A stretch of DNA of 64,000 nucleotides from Gammaproteobacteria bacterium (GCA_009838035.1 VXSK01000002.1:509972-573971), one strand, 5' to 3'; shown: positions 1 to 9,683, numbered from the stretch's first letter. The notes: generated by a model from the sequence alone, not told the origin. Numbers and translations: made by a program.

Positions 1-1
1 G

Positions 2-112
2 CGCTTCTCCGAACAGTTGTGGCAATCGCCGATGTACGGCGGAGCGGTACTCTACGGGGGTATTCTTCCCGGCCGGCCGACGGACGACGCGGAGACAGCC
101 GCGCCCGAGTAA
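2..112 (+). CDS. C-terminal fragment of an unrecognised protein
   Basis: The window opens inside a reading frame that ends at a TAA (110-112). The last 36 residues are visible, including SPMYGGAVLYGG, followed by a charged, proline-rich tail. This is too little to assign a family. The GC-rich codon use matches the next gene. The next start lies 31 bases downstream on the same strand, so the two could share a transcript. The call as coding rests only on the open frame and this context. Confidence 0.45.
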   Translation, partial: RFSEQLWQSPMYGGAVLYGGILPGRPTDDAETAAPE

Positions 113-143
113 GCGTGCGGCCCCGAAACAAGAAGGAGACAAC

Positions 144-1424
144 ATGCTCAAGCGCATACTCAGAGGACTTGCCAAGACCGGCAAGTGGACGCTGATCGTC
201 ATTGCCGTAATCGGCGTGCTGGTCTATCTGCCTTCGCGGCTCGGCTGGTACGGCATCTACGCCAAGCGTTACGTCATCTCGCTGTCCGGCAATCCCATGA
301 GCCCCGCACGCGCCTGGTATGACCCGCAGGAATTGGTGGCCGGCAGCGACTTCGTGCCGCTGGAGGCCTGGACGGCGGGTGAAAACCCGATCGATCCGGC
401 CATATACGAGGAAGCCGCCTCATGGGCCGGGCAGCAAAGAAGCGATTCGCTGGTGGTGCTCTACAAGGGACGGCTGGCGCATGCCAGTTATTTCAACGAC
501 CAGGCCCCCGAGTCTGAATTCAGCACCCACTCGCTGACCAAGGTCCTGACCTCGATACTCGTGGGCCACGCCATCGCCGACGGCCACATGGAGTCCGTCG
601 ATCAGCCGGCTGCGGATTTTCTTCCGGAATGGGACACGGACGAACGCCGCGGCATCACCGTTCGCGATCTCCTGAACATGGCCGGGGGCCTCGAGGAAAC
701 CTTCGCCTTCTATCCGGGCTCGGCGCGCCTGGCGCGCACGATGGGAACCGACATCGTTACCGCCAACCTCGACGTGGGAATCTACGCGCCCCCGGGAACG
801 GCGTTCTCGCACGCCAATCCCAACAGCCAGGTGGCCGGAATCGTGGTGGAGCGCGCGATCGACATGCGTTTCGCCGACTACCTGTCCGAGAAGCTCTGGG
901 AGCCGCTGGGGCTGCGCGACGGCTGGCTGCTGCTGGACCGCGAGGACGGCATGGTGCACACCGACTGCTGCATGTGGACCGCGATCGAGGACTGGGCGCT
1001 CATCGGCCAGGCGCTGATGCAGAACGGCTGCTACGCGGGCGAGCAGGTCATTCCCGCCGGCTGGGTGGACGAAATGACCACGCCCTCGGCGGCCAACAAA
1101 AACTACGGGATGCAGCTATGGCTGGGAACGTCCCATGAGCCCCTGCGCAAATACGACCCGAGCATCGAGTTCATGGGGAACGTGCATTCGGAGCCGTTCG
1201 TGGCCGATGACGTGTTCTTCCTCGACGGCGCCGGTGACCAGCGGCTTTACATGATCCCGTCGCGGGAACTGGTGATCCTGCGCACCGGGAAGGACGGCCC
1301 CGAGTGGGACGACGCCGTGCTGCCCAACCTGTTCACGCGGGCCGTGGACTCGATCGGTGGCCAGCCCGCGGAAACGCTCCCCACGCGCGCCGACCTGAAC
1401 GCCGCCTGCCTCGGCTCAGGATAG
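144..1424 (+). CDS. Beta-lactamase-fold serine hydrolase (class C / 6-aminohexanoate-dimer hydrolase type), membrane anchored
   Basis: A 426-residue protein of the serine hydrolase family that includes class C beta-lactamases, esterases and nylon-oligomer hydrolases. A hydrophobic N-terminal segment (about residues 15-30) should anchor or export it, placing the catalytic domain in the periplasm. The nucleophile motif SxxK is seen as S130-L-T-K133. The second motif, usually Tyr-x-Asn, appears as H223-A-N225, so His replaces the usual catalytic Tyr. The start has a good GGAG Shine-Dalgarno at about -10. The 3' end overlaps the convergent cupin gene by 9 bases. The fold is clear. The substrate is unknown, and activity is uncertain because of the altered motif. 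Confidence 0.85.
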   Translation: MLKRILRGLAKTGKWTLIVIAVIGVLVYLPSRLGWYGIYAKRYVISLSGNPMSPARAWYDPQELVAGSDFVPLEAWTAGENPIDPAIYEEAASWAGQQRSDSLVVLYKGRLAHASYFNDQAPESEFSTHSLTKVLTSILVGHAIADGHMESVDQPAADFLPEWDTDERRGITVRDLLNMAGGLEETFAFYPGSARLARTMGTDIVTANLDVGIYAPPGTAFSHANPNSQVAGIVVERAIDMRFADYLSEKLWEPLGLRDGWLLLDREDGMVHTDCCMWTAIEDWALIGQALMQNGCYAGEQVIPAGWVDEMTTPSAANKNYGMQLWLGTSHEPLRKYDPSIEFMGNVHSEPFVADDVFFLDGAGDQRLYMIPSRELVILRTGKDGPEWDDAVLPNLFTRAVDSIGGQPAETLPTRADLNAACLGSG

Positions 1425-2273
1425 GTCGTGGCCGACGCAGAGCACTGTGCATCCGCCCTCGCTGGCGGATTCGGCCGGCACGTTTAGCGCCGTTCCGGCG
1501 CGCCAGATCAGGAACGCTCCCTCCCGCAGCGCCAGAACGCGCCGCGCCCCGTTCTCCGTTAGTTGAACGCAGAGGTCGCCGGCAATCACAAACAGCCAGG
1601 GCGACGGTCCTTTACCCGGCGCCTGCACGGGTTCGGGCGATCCGCTCCAGTCGGCGGGAACGTGCACAAGTCTGACCGCGCCGGAGTTCTCTACGGCCTC
1701 GGCCAACGGCTTCCGCTTCCAGCCCGACGCCGAGTCATGCGCCTGCCAGGCGACCTCCGCCGTATCGAACAGCCGGGCGTCGGAAAAATCGGTGCGGTCG
1801 GCATCGGCGCTATCATCAAAGGAAAGTTCAACCGATTCCATCGGAGCGTCCGGTTCGGCCACGCCGGTGCCAGGGCCTGTGTTCCAGTACAGCAGCACGC
1901 ATCCGGTTTCGGACAGCGGCTCGGGCATGAGCCCGTGAATGCTCTTCGGCGGCCGGTCCATGAACAGGTGGCGACGGAACACGATCATCTCGCCCTCGCG
2001 GTCCCTGGTCGAGGAAAACTCCCAATGCGGAAAGTCGCCGCCCAGCGCGTAGGCCCGTTCCGTCACGGTCCTGTGGTAATGGCGGTGCGGCAGTTCGATC
2101 ACCCTCGGTATGGCGCCGGGCGGCACGTAGTCCATACGGACCTCGGACCGGGTGGCGTCGTCGAAAACCAGCAGCCGGCGCTTGAATCCGGGAATTCCCG
2201 GGTTGTCCTCCCAGGGCACAGCGTTGGTATCAAGGGATGTAAAAGACGCAGCGGTCATCTCTTCATTCTCCAT
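1416..2273 (-). CDS. Cupin-fold protein (DUF4437/ChrR-like, two-domain)
   Basis: A 285-residue soluble protein. The first half carries a cupin-like pattern with several histidines (LPHRHYHRT) followed by Glu. The second half repeats a weaker cupin-like run near WLFVIAGDLCVQLTENG, so it looks bicupin. Cupins bind a metal or small ligand and act as oxygenases, isomerases or sensors; which applies here is not visible. The start is set at ATG 2273, with a second ATG at 2258 preceded by GGAG as an alternative. The open frame continues upstream, but that part runs into the vapBC promoter and is unlikely to be coding. It stands alone on the minus strand, convergent with the serine hydrolase. Confidence 0.6.
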   Translation of the reverse strand: MENEEMTAASFTSLDTNAVPWEDNPGIPGFKRRLLVFDDATRSEVRMDYVPPGAIPRVIELPHRHYHRTVTERAYALGGDFPHWEFSSTRDREGEMIVFRRHLFMDRPPKSIHGLMPEPLSETGCVLLYWNTGPGTGVAEPDAPMESVELSFDDSADADRTDFSDARLFDTAEVAWQAHDSASGWKRKPLAEAVENSGAVRLVHVPADWSGSPEPVQAPGKGPSPWLFVIAGDLCVQLTENGARRVLALREGAFLIWRAGTALNVPAESASEGGCTVLCVGHDLS

Positions 2274-2376
2274 TTCACAGACCTTGCCCGGACGGACATC
2301 CCGTCCGGCGCGAAGATAACACGGGGGGCGCACAAGGCGCCTTGCGCCCGAATGCGAAGTCCAGACTATCCGTAAT

Positions 2377-2419
2377 TTGACGAACAGACATATGGCCATA
2401 TACTGCTGGTATGGCCATA
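2377..2419 (+). promoter_or_regulatory. vapBC promoter with two identical palindromic operators overlapping the start codon
   Basis: A -35 box TTGACG (2377-2382), a 16-base spacer and a -10 box TATACT (2399-2404) precede vapB. The expected transcription start, about 7 bases after the -10, falls on the A of the vapB ATG at 2411, so the mRNA would be leaderless. The perfect palindrome TATGGCCATA occurs at 2391-2400 and again at 2410-2419. The first copy touches the -10 and the second contains the start codon. This is the layout expected of a site bound by the ribbon-helix-helix VapB dimer for autorepression. Confidence 0.65.
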
Positions 2420-2695
2420 CCAACTATCAAGTCAACCTATACCCTCGATGTGGGTTCAGTCCGCGCGCTTGAATCGCTGGCGCAGCGATGGAAGGTCTCC
2501 AAGTCTGAAGTACTCCGAAGGGCCATTCGCCTGGCAGCGTCCACTGCTTACCCGGAGAAAGCAGGCCCCCTGCACGCGCTGGACCGATTGCAATCCTCCG
2601 TGAGGGAGCGGGGAGTTGATCTATCGGGGTGGGAGCAGGAAGTGAACGTGGAGCGCCTCGAAACCGGCAAGCGGGTGCTTTCGAAAACGCAATGA
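2411..2695 (+). CDS. vapB: VapB-type ribbon-helix-helix antitoxin
   Basis: A 94-residue protein. The N-terminal ~45 residues fit a ribbon-helix-helix DNA-binding fold (a strand around STYTLDVG, then helices around SVRALESLAQRW and SKSEVLRRAIRLA). The C-terminal half would wrap and inhibit the toxin. It overlaps the downstream PIN-domain gene through ATGA, the usual antitoxin-toxin coupling. No Shine-Dalgarno precedes ATG 2411, which fits a leaderless start. It probably autorepresses through the two TATGGCCATA palindromes at its promoter. The family assignment rests on fold pattern and partner rather than on a strong signature. Confidence 0.8.
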   Translation: MAIPTIKSTYTLDVGSVRALESLAQRWKVSKSEVLRRAIRLAASTAYPEKAGPLHALDRLQSSVRERGVDLSGWEQEVNVERLETGKRVLSKTQ

Positions 2696-3066
2696 TCCAG
2701 TTGGACACCAGCTTCCTGATTCGCGCCCTTATCCGCGGGTCGCAGGAAGACCGGAGATTGCGGAGGTGGGTCGAAACCGGCGAACCATTGAGCATGAGCG
2801 CAGTTGCCTGGGCCGAACTGCTGTGCGGGCCACTCACGCCGGATGAGCTGGAATTCGCTGCGGAAGTCGTGGAGCGGCGCCACGAGTTCACGGAGGAGCA
2901 AGCCGCAATCGCAGCCCGCCTGTTCAACGAATCGGGCCGCCGCCGGGGGTCTTTGCCGGATTGCATGATTGCGGCCGCGGCCCTGTTTCACGGCGCGGTC
3001 CTTGCCACCGCAAATGAAGCCGATTTTCGCCGGCTCGAAGACTCGGGAGTTACCCTGGCGAGCTGA
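2692..3066 (+). CDS. vapC: VapC-type PIN-domain ribonuclease toxin
   Basis: A 124-residue PIN-domain protein, typical length for VapC, which cleaves tRNA or other RNA with Mg2+ or Mn2+. The acidic residues that hold the metal are visible: D5 in LDTSFLI, E42 in AWAELL, D90 in LPDCMIAA, and N108/D111 in ATANEADF. The start at 2692 overlaps the antitoxin stop (ATGA). A longer open frame begins upstream inside vapB, but LDTSFLI fits the canonical PIN N-terminus only with the 2692 start. It ends just before the convergent gdhA. The catalytic residues look intact, so the module is probably active. Confidence 0.85.
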   Translation: MIQLDTSFLIRALIRGSQEDRRLRRWVETGEPLSMSAVAWAELLCGPLTPDELEFAAEVVERRHEFTEEQAAIAARLFNESGRRRGSLPDCMIAAAALFHGAVLATANEADFRRLEDSGVTLAS

Positions 3067-3088
3067 TTAGCCTCGATAGCAACGGCGT

Positions 3089-4429
3089 TCAGACGACGCC
3101 GTAGGCCAGCATGGCCTCGGCGACCTTCGTATAGCCGCCGATATTGGCGCCCCGGCAGTAGTTGATGAAGCCGGACTCTTCGCCATGGCGAACGCACTGT
3201 TCGTGAATGTGGCGAATGATGTCGTGCAGCTTCGTGTTCACCTCTCCGCGGGACCAGCTGAACCGCTGGCTGTTCTGGCTCATCTCCAGTCCCGAAACGG
3301 CGACGCCGCCCGCGTTGGCGGCCTTTCCCGGCATGTGGGGCACGCGGGCCTCCGCCAGGAATTTCATCGCTGCCGGCGTGCTGGGCATGTTCGCGCCCTC
3401 GGCGACGGCGCGGCACCCGCCTTCGACCAGGCTGCGTGCATCCGGCTCGTCGAGCTCATTCTGCGTGGCGCAGGGAAAGGCCAGGTCGCAGGGCACCGCC
3501 CAGGGGCGCTCCCCGGCATGGAAATCGCAGCCGAATTCCTTCGCGTATTCCTCGATTCGGCCGCGCCGCGACAGCTTCAGGTCGTAAACCCAGGCGAACT
3601 TGTCCGTGTCGATACCGGCCGGGTCATGCACGAACCCGGACGAGTCGGAGAGCGTAACGACCTTCGCGCCCATGTGGATCAGCCGCTGGCAGCAATGCAG
3701 GGCCACGTTTCCCGAACCCGATACGACGCAGGTCCTGCCGTTCAGTTCCTCGTTCTTCAGCGCCAGCATCTCTTCCATCATGTAGACCACGCCGTAACCG
3801 GTGGCTTCCGGGCGCATGTAGGAGCCGCCGAACTCCAGCGCCTTTCCGGTAAGCACGGCTTCGAAAGCGTTCTGGAGGCGCTTGTACTGGCCGAACAGGT
3901 AACCGATTTCCCGATCGCCGACGCCGATGTCGCCCGCCGGCACGTCGGTGTTGGGGCCGATGTGCCGGTGCAGCTCGGTCATGAAAGCCTGGCAGAACCG
4001 CATGATCTCGGCGTCGGAGCGGCCCTTGGGGTCGAAATCGGAGCCGCCCTTGGCGCCGCCGATGGGCAGGCCGGTCAGGCTGTTCTTGAAGGTCTGTTCG
4101 AAAGCGAGGAATTTCAGGATGCTCTGGTTGACCGACGGATGGAAGCGCAGGCCGCCCTTGTAGGGCCCGATCGCATTGTTCCACTGGACGCGGTAGCCGC
4201 GGTTGATATGGATCCGGCGGCGGTCGGTTTCCCATACCACGCGGAAGGAAACGACCCGGTCCGGCTCCGCGAGCCGCTCGAATACCCGCGCCTCGCGGAA
4301 CAGCGGGTTTTCCGCCTCGAAGGGAATGATGTCGACAGCGACTTCCCGGACCGCCTGGTGGAACTCCGTCTCGCCCGGGTTCCGCCGCACCACGCCGGCC
4401 ATGAACGATTCGAGCGAGAAGTCCGTCAT
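3089..4429 (-). CDS. gdhA: NADP-specific glutamate dehydrogenase
   Basis: A 446-residue enzyme, very close to the usual length of hexameric bacterial GdhA. It catalyses reductive amination of 2-oxoglutarate with ammonium and NADPH to give glutamate in the cytoplasm. Visible features are the substrate lysines in GPYKGGLRFHP (K91) and EQTFKNSL (K115), the catalytic lysine in PIGGAKGGSDFDPKG (K127), and the Rossmann GSGNVA motif near residue 237. AGGGGG precedes the ATG. It starts 6 bases after the stop of the VWA gene and is the last gene of the hydroxylase operon. The inferred role there is to assimilate ammonium released by the pathway. Confidence 0.95.
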   Translation of the reverse strand: MTDFSLESFMAGVVRRNPGETEFHQAVREVAVDIIPFEAENPLFREARVFERLAEPDRVVSFRVVWETDRRRIHINRGYRVQWNNAIGPYKGGLRFHPSVNQSILKFLAFEQTFKNSLTGLPIGGAKGGSDFDPKGRSDAEIMRFCQAFMTELHRHIGPNTDVPAGDIGVGDREIGYLFGQYKRLQNAFEAVLTGKALEFGGSYMRPEATGYGVVYMMEEMLALKNEELNGRTCVVSGSGNVALHCCQRLIHMGAKVVTLSDSSGFVHDPAGIDTDKFAWVYDLKLSRRGRIEEYAKEFGCDFHAGERPWAVPCDLAFPCATQNELDEPDARSLVEGGCRAVAEGANMPSTPAAMKFLAEARVPHMPGKAANAGGVAVSGLEMSQNSQRFSWSRGEVNTKLHDIIRHIHEQCVRHGEESGFINYCRGANIGGYTKVAEAMLAYGVV

Positions 4430-4435
4430 CGCCCC

Positions 4436-5617
4436 CTACTCTAACGCGTCGGCAAGCCCCAGCAGGCTGTGGACGTTGTGGCCCGGGCGATGTTCGTGCA
4501 CCGCGGGCAGCAGCGCCCGCACGCCGCGCGCGCGGGGCTCGAAGTCCTTGTAGCCCAAGAGCGGGTTCAGCCAGATCAGGCGCTTGCAGGACCTGCGCAG
4601 GCGCGCCGCCTCGAACCGCAGTTTTTCCACATAGGCCCGCTCCAGGCCGTCGCTGAACAGCAGCACCATGCCGGGCCGGGCCAGCACCCGGCGCGACCAT
4701 TGCCGGTTGAACTGGCCCAGGGCCGAGGCAATGCGGGTGCCACCCTCCCAGTCGGGAGCGGCCTTGAGCGCCGCGCCGGTCGCGACGTCCGCGTCCCTCC
4801 CCCGCAGTTCGCGGGTCACCCGGGTCAGCCGGGTGGCGAAAACAAATGCTTCGACGTTTCGGCGGGCGCTGCACAGCGCGTGGGCGAAATGAATCGCCAT
4901 GCGCGCATAGGTGGTCATCGAGCCCGAGACGTCGAACAGCAGCACCAGCGACATCGGTTCGGCGCGGCGCGCCTTGCGCTTCAGCCGCACCAGCTCGCCG
5001 CCGGATGCGAGGCCCGCCCGCAGGGTGGCCTGCAGGTCGATCCGCGGTCCGTGCGCGGCGGCCTTGTAGCGCCGGCCGATGCGCTTGGGGCAGAGCACGC
5101 CGCGGCGCAGCAGTTCGCGCGCCTGGGCTTGTTCCTCCGGCGTCATCTGCGCGAAGTCCGTGGAGGCAAGCCGCTCCTGCGGCGAATAGCCGGCTCCGGC
5201 AATGGCCCGCTCGGCGCCGGGGGCGGCGATCAGGTTGGACGCGCTGTCCATGGCCCGCAGCATCCGCAGCGCGCCGGGCGGAGGCCTGGCCTCGCCCATG
5301 GAACGCAGTCCCAGCTCCTGCAGGTCCCCGAGCCGCGCGAAGGCCGCGGCGTTGCCGAAGAACATCGCAAAGGCGCAGTCGAAAAGCACGCCCTCGGCGG
5401 GACCTGCGGTCAGGACCGAGCGCAGCGCCGCGGAAAACTCGGCGCGATTGCCGATGTCGACGCGCCTGGCGGCCTCGAGGGCCAGCGCGCTCCTGCCCAC
5501 GCCCAGCGGCAGTCCCGCCGCGCGCAACGTGCGCACGAAGCTGACGATGCGCTCGGAGAGGCCCGGGACGCCCTCCGCCCCAGGGTCAGGCAGAGGCGGC
5601 AAGGAGGCGATCGACAA
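4436..5617 (-). CDS. VWA-domain protein, CoxE-like
   Basis: A 393-residue protein whose C-terminal half is a von Willebrand factor A domain with an intact metal-ion-dependent adhesion motif DVSGS (in LLFDVSGSM) and later LFSDGLE. CoxE proteins work with a MoxR-type ATPase (CoxD) to insert or mature the metal centre of molybdenum hydroxylases. Here it follows such an ATPase, and its start at 5617 overlaps the ATPase 3' end by 32 bases. The overlap implies translational coupling. The N-terminal half is helical and arginine-rich, as is usual for the family. gdhA follows after 6 bases. Confidence 0.88.
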   Translation of the reverse strand: MSIASLPPLPDPGAEGVPGLSERIVSFVRTLRAAGLPLGVGRSALALEAARRVDIGNRAEFSAALRSVLTAGPAEGVLFDCAFAMFFGNAAAFARLGDLQELGLRSMGEARPPPGALRMLRAMDSASNLIAAPGAERAIAGAGYSPQERLASTDFAQMTPEEQAQARELLRRGVLCPKRIGRRYKAAAHGPRIDLQATLRAGLASGGELVRLKRKARRAEPMSLVLLFDVSGSMTTYARMAIHFAHALCSARRNVEAFVFATRLTRVTRELRGRDADVATGAALKAAPDWEGGTRIASALGQFNRQWSRRVLARPGMVLLFSDGLERAYVEKLRFEAARLRRSCKRLIWLNPLLGYKDFEPRARGVRALLPAVHEHRPGHNVHSLLGLADALE

Positions 5618-6473
5618 CCGACTCGTCGACCTGCTCCAGATCTTCCTGGTACTTCAGCAGGGCGCCGAGGGTTTCCGAGACGGCTTGCGTGTCCACTTCG
5701 CGGGCGCCCATGGCCATCAGCGATTCCGCCCAGTCCAGCGTTTCCGATACGCCCGGCGACTTGAACAGGCCTTCCCTGCGCAGGCCCTGGACGAACCCGA
5801 CTACCTTTGCGCGCAGGACCTCGGGCAGTCCCGGCACGCGGGCCTGGAGGATGCGTGCCTCGGCAGCCTGCGTCGGGTAGTCCACCCAGCAGTAGAGGCA
5901 GCGGCGCTTGAGCGCGTCGTGCACCTCGCGGGTGCGATTGGAAGTCAGCACGACGACCGGCGCCTCGGGCGCCCGCACCTCCCCCAGTTCCGGAATGCTC
6001 ATCCGGAAATCGGATAGGAACTCAAGCAGATAAGCCTCAAACGGCTCGTCGGCCCGGTCCAGTTCATCCACCAGCAGCACCGGCGGCCCCTCGGGACGTG
6101 GCGACAGCGCCTTGAGCAGCGGACGTTCGATCAGGAATTCGCGGGAATAGAGGCCTTCGGACATCTCGTCCACGCGTTGCTCGGCCTCCGCCAGGCGAAT
6201 GGCGAGGATCTGGCGGGCGTGGTTCCATTCGTAGGCCGCGCCGGCCAGGTCCAGGCCCTCGTGGCATTGCAGGCGGATGAGCCGGCGCCCCAGCGCCGCG
6301 GCCAGCGCGACGCCCAGTTCGGTCTTGCCGACGCCGGCCTCCCCCTCCAGGAACAGCGGGCGCTTGAGGCTGAGGGCCAGGAATACGGCGGTGCTCAGAC
6401 GGTCGCCGGCGATGTAGTCCTGCCCCTCGAGCAGGCCGCGCACCTGCTCCACGGAGTCCGGTGTGGCGGTCAA
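5586..6473 (-). CDS. MoxR-family AAA+ ATPase (CoxD-like)
   Basis: A 295-residue AAA+ ATPase. Walker A is GEAGVGKT (residues 44-51). Walker B is VLLVDELDRA (132-141). A sensor 1 asparagine follows in VVLTSNRTREVHDALKRR. MoxR/CoxD ATPases remodel and activate metalloenzymes together with a VWA partner, which is encoded next. The start is TTG at 6473, 5 bases after the coxM-like stop, with only a weak AGG upstream. The position and partner point to maturation of the molybdenum hydroxylase encoded upstream in the same operon. Confidence 0.88.
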   Translation of the reverse strand: MTATPDSVEQVRGLLEGQDYIAGDRLSTAVFLALSLKRPLFLEGEAGVGKTELGVALAAALGRRLIRLQCHEGLDLAGAAYEWNHARQILAIRLAEAEQRVDEMSEGLYSREFLIERPLLKALSPRPEGPPVLLVDELDRADEPFEAYLLEFLSDFRMSIPELGEVRAPEAPVVVLTSNRTREVHDALKRRCLYCWVDYPTQAAEARILQARVPGLPEVLRAKVVGFVQGLRREGLFKSPGVSETLDWAESLMAMGAREVDTQAVSETLGALLKYQEDLEQVDESVVDRLLAASA

Positions 6474-6478
6474 ACCTG

Positions 6479-7276
6479 TCAGTCGAGGGCCGTCGAGACG
6501 GCGCGGCGGGCCATGACGCCCACCAGGTGCGCGCGGTAGTCGGCGCCGGCGTGCATGTCATCGTTCAGGTTCGCCGCCGAAGCCGTCAGCCCGTCCAGTG
6601 CAAGCTCGGAGAAGTCGGAGTCCAGCGCGTCTTCGAATTCCGCCAGCCGGTACACCGATGCGCCGGCGCCGGTCACGGCCACCCGAACGCCGGTCTTGAA
6701 CTGCGCCACGCAAACGCCCACCAACGCGTAGCGCGTGGCCGGATTGGGGAATTTCGCGTAGCCCGCCCGCTGCGGTATCGGAAACAGGACCTGCGTGACC
6801 ATCTCGCCGCGCCCCAGGGCCGTCTCGAACATCCCGGTAAAGAAGTCGTCCGCGGAAATCTTGCGCTTGTTGGTGAAGATGGTCGCGCCCAGCGCCAGGG
6901 CCACCGCCGGATAGTCGGCCGCCGGATCGTTGTTGGCCAGCGAACCGCCCAGCGTGCCGCGATTGCGCACCTGCGGATCGCCGATCGACTCGGCGGCATG
7001 CGGCAGGACCGGAACCGCGGCCCGCAATTCCACGTTGCCCGCGACTTCCGCGTGCGTGGTCGTGGCGCCGATATGGGCCCCCTTGCGGGTCAGCTTGACG
7101 CCCCTGAGTTCATCGATCCCGGCCAGGTCGATCAGTTCCGCGGGTTCGTTCAGTCGCAGCTTGAGCGCCGGCAACAGGGTCATTCCGCCGGCCAGCAGCA
7201 TCGCGTTCCCGCTCGCACCGAGGCGCTTGGCCGCGTCGCGCACCGACCCGGCGCGGTAGTAATTGAATTCGCGCAT
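6479..7276 (-). CDS. Molybdenum hydroxylase FAD-binding medium subunit (CoxM/XdhB family)
   Basis: A 265-residue FAD-binding subunit that carries electrons from the iron-sulfur subunit to the acceptor. Both FAD motifs are present: AGGMTLLP (near 29) and NRGTLGGSLANNDPAADYP (near 105-123). The CO-dehydrogenase flavoprotein C-terminal domain follows. The length fits the family. The start ATG 7276 has a perfect AGGAGG about 7 bases upstream; the longer open frame beyond it overlaps coxL-like codons and is not used. It lies 14 bases downstream of the large subunit, within the operon order G-S-L-M-D-E. Confidence 0.92.
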   Translation of the reverse strand: MREFNYYRAGSVRDAAKRLGASGNAMLLAGGMTLLPALKLRLNEPAELIDLAGIDELRGVKLTRKGAHIGATTTHAEVAGNVELRAAVPVLPHAAESIGDPQVRNRGTLGGSLANNDPAADYPAVALALGATIFTNKRKISADDFFTGMFETALGRGEMVTQVLFPIPQRAGYAKFPNPATRYALVGVCVAQFKTGVRVAVTGAGASVYRLAEFEDALDSDFSELALDGLTASAANLNDDMHAGADYRAHLVGVMARRAVSTALD

Positions 7277-7290
7277 TGCCCTTTCCTCCT

Positions 7291-9683
7291 CTACTCGCCG
7301 GACTGGGCGACCTGAATCGCCTGCCAGACGGCCTGCGGCGTGGCCGGCATGTCGATGTGCGTAACGCCCAGCGGGCGCAGCGCATCGAGCACGGCGTTGA
7401 TGACCGCCGGCGGCGCGCCGATCGCGCCGGCCTCCCCGCAGCCCTTGACCCCCAGCGGGTTGAACGGCGTTGGCGTGCAGCGCGTGGCCACGACGAAATT
7501 CGGCAGATCGTCCGCCCGCGGCATGCAGTAATCCATGTACGAACCGCTCAGCAACTGGCCTTCGGGCGTGTACAGGCAGTGCTCCAGCAGCGCCTGCCCG
7601 ATGCCCTGCGCCAGCCCGCCGTGCACCTGCCCTTCCACCACCATGGGATTGATGATGTTGCCGAAGTCGTCGGCGGCAACGAAATCGCACAACTCGACTT
7701 CGCCCGTGTGCCGGTCCACTTCGACCTCGCATATGTAGCAGCCCGACGGAAAGGTGAAGTTCTCCGGATCGAAGAACGCGGTCTCCTCCAGTCCCGGCTC
7801 CAGTTCCTGCAACGGATAGTTGTGCGGCACGTAGGCCGACAGCGCGACATCCCCGAAGGACACCGCGCGATCGGTACCGGCCACCCGGAACTGGCCGTCG
7901 GTGAACTCGATATCGGCCGCCTCCGCCTCGAGCAGATGCGCGGCGATCTTGCGTCCCTTCTCCTCCACCTTGTCGAGTGCCTTGTACAGGGCGGTTCCGC
8001 CGACGGCCAGGGAACGGGAACCGTAGGTGCCCATTCCGAACGGGATTTCGCCGGTATCGCCGTGGACGATTTCGACGTTGCCGAAATCGATGCCCAGACG
8101 CTCGGCGACGATCTGCGCGAACGTGGTCTCGTGGCTTTGGCCGTGGCTGTGAGACCCGGTCAGGACTTGCACGCTGCCGGAAGGATGCACCCGGACGGTG
8201 GCGACCTCATAGAGCCCGGCGCGCGCGCCCAGTTGCCCGGCGGCCTGCGACGGGGCGGCGCCGCAGGCTTCGATGTAGAAGCACATGCCGCGGCCGCGCA
8301 GCTTGCCCCTGGCCTGGCTCTCCCTGCGACGTTCGTCGAATCTCTCGTAGGCGTTCAGTTCCCTGGCCAGGTTCAGGCAGCCTTCGAAATCGCCGGAGTC
8401 GTAGAGCTGCCCCACCGGCGACTGGTAGGGAAACTCGTCCGGCGGAATGAAATTGCGCCGGCGGAGTTCGGCCGGATCCATGCCGATCTGCACGGCAGCC
8501 TCGTCCACGGCCCGCTCCACCGCGTAGCAGGCCTCCGGCCGCCCCGCGCCCCGGTAGGCGTCGGTGGGCGTGGTGTTGGTGAACACGCCCTTGACGGTCA
8601 CGTAGATGTTGGGCGTCTTATAGACACCCGCCAGCAGCGGCGCATAGAACACGGTGGGAATGGCCGGACCGAAAGCCGACAGCCATCCGCCCAGGTTGGC
8701 GATGGTGTCCACCCGCATGCCGGTGAACCGCGCCTCGGCGTCCAGCGCCAGTTCCACGCGGGTCACGTGATCGCGCCCCTGCGCGTCGGCCAGGAACGAC
8801 TCGCTGCGCTCGGCGGTCCACTTCACCGGGACCCCCAGCCGACGCGACGCCCAGCAAACCGTCAGTTCCTCGGCATAGTGATAGATCTTCGATCCGAAAC
8901 CGCCGCCGACGTCCGGCGCCACCACGCGCACCTTGTGCTCGGGCATCTTCAGCGTTGCCGTACACAGCAGCAGTCGGTTGACGTGCGGGTTCTGGCTGGT
9001 CGTGTAAAGCGTGAGCTGGCCGGTGGCCGGATTGAAGTCCGCCAGGCTGGCGCGCGGTTCCATCGCGTTCGGGACCAGGCGATTGTTCACCAGTTCCAGC
9101 GATACGACGTGCGCGGCCTCCTGGAAGGCCCTGTCCGTGTTGCCCTTGGCGTCCGGCGCCATGGCCGCGGGCAGCCACTCCCAGTCGAAACACATGTTGC
9201 CGGGCGCGCCCTCATGGATCTGCGGAGCGCCTTCCTCCATCGCGGCCGTCGCGCTGGACACGGACTCCAGTTCCTCGTAGTCCACGTTCACCATCTCGGC
9301 CGCGTCCCGGGCCTGGGTTCGCGATTCGGCCACGACCACCGCCACCGGGTTGCCCACGTAACGCACCCGGTCTATGGCCAGCGCCGGATACGCCGGTTCG
9401 TGGGCGGGCGAGCCGTCCCTGCTGGTTATGCCCCAGGCCACAGGCAGCGATCCGATATCGTCGGCCTGCATGTCCGCGCCCGTCAGCACGGCCGTTACTC
9501 CCGGCATCTTCAGGGCGTCCGCCGCGTCCACGCCCCGAACCTCGGCGTGCGGGTGGGGCGAGCGAACGAACCAGGCGTACTGCTGCGAACGCAGGTTGAT
9601 GTCGTCCACATACCGGCCCCTGCCGGTGATGAAGCGCCGGTCCTCGGTGCGTGGCGCCGAGACGCCGATTCCCAGTTCGCCGC

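Noticed and set aside
3185..4444. Long plus-strand frames opposite gdhA and the Cox-like genes (for example 3185-4444 and 7276-9744)
   Set aside because: They are antisense shadows caused by high G+C; they have biased composition, no family motifs and no ribosome sites.
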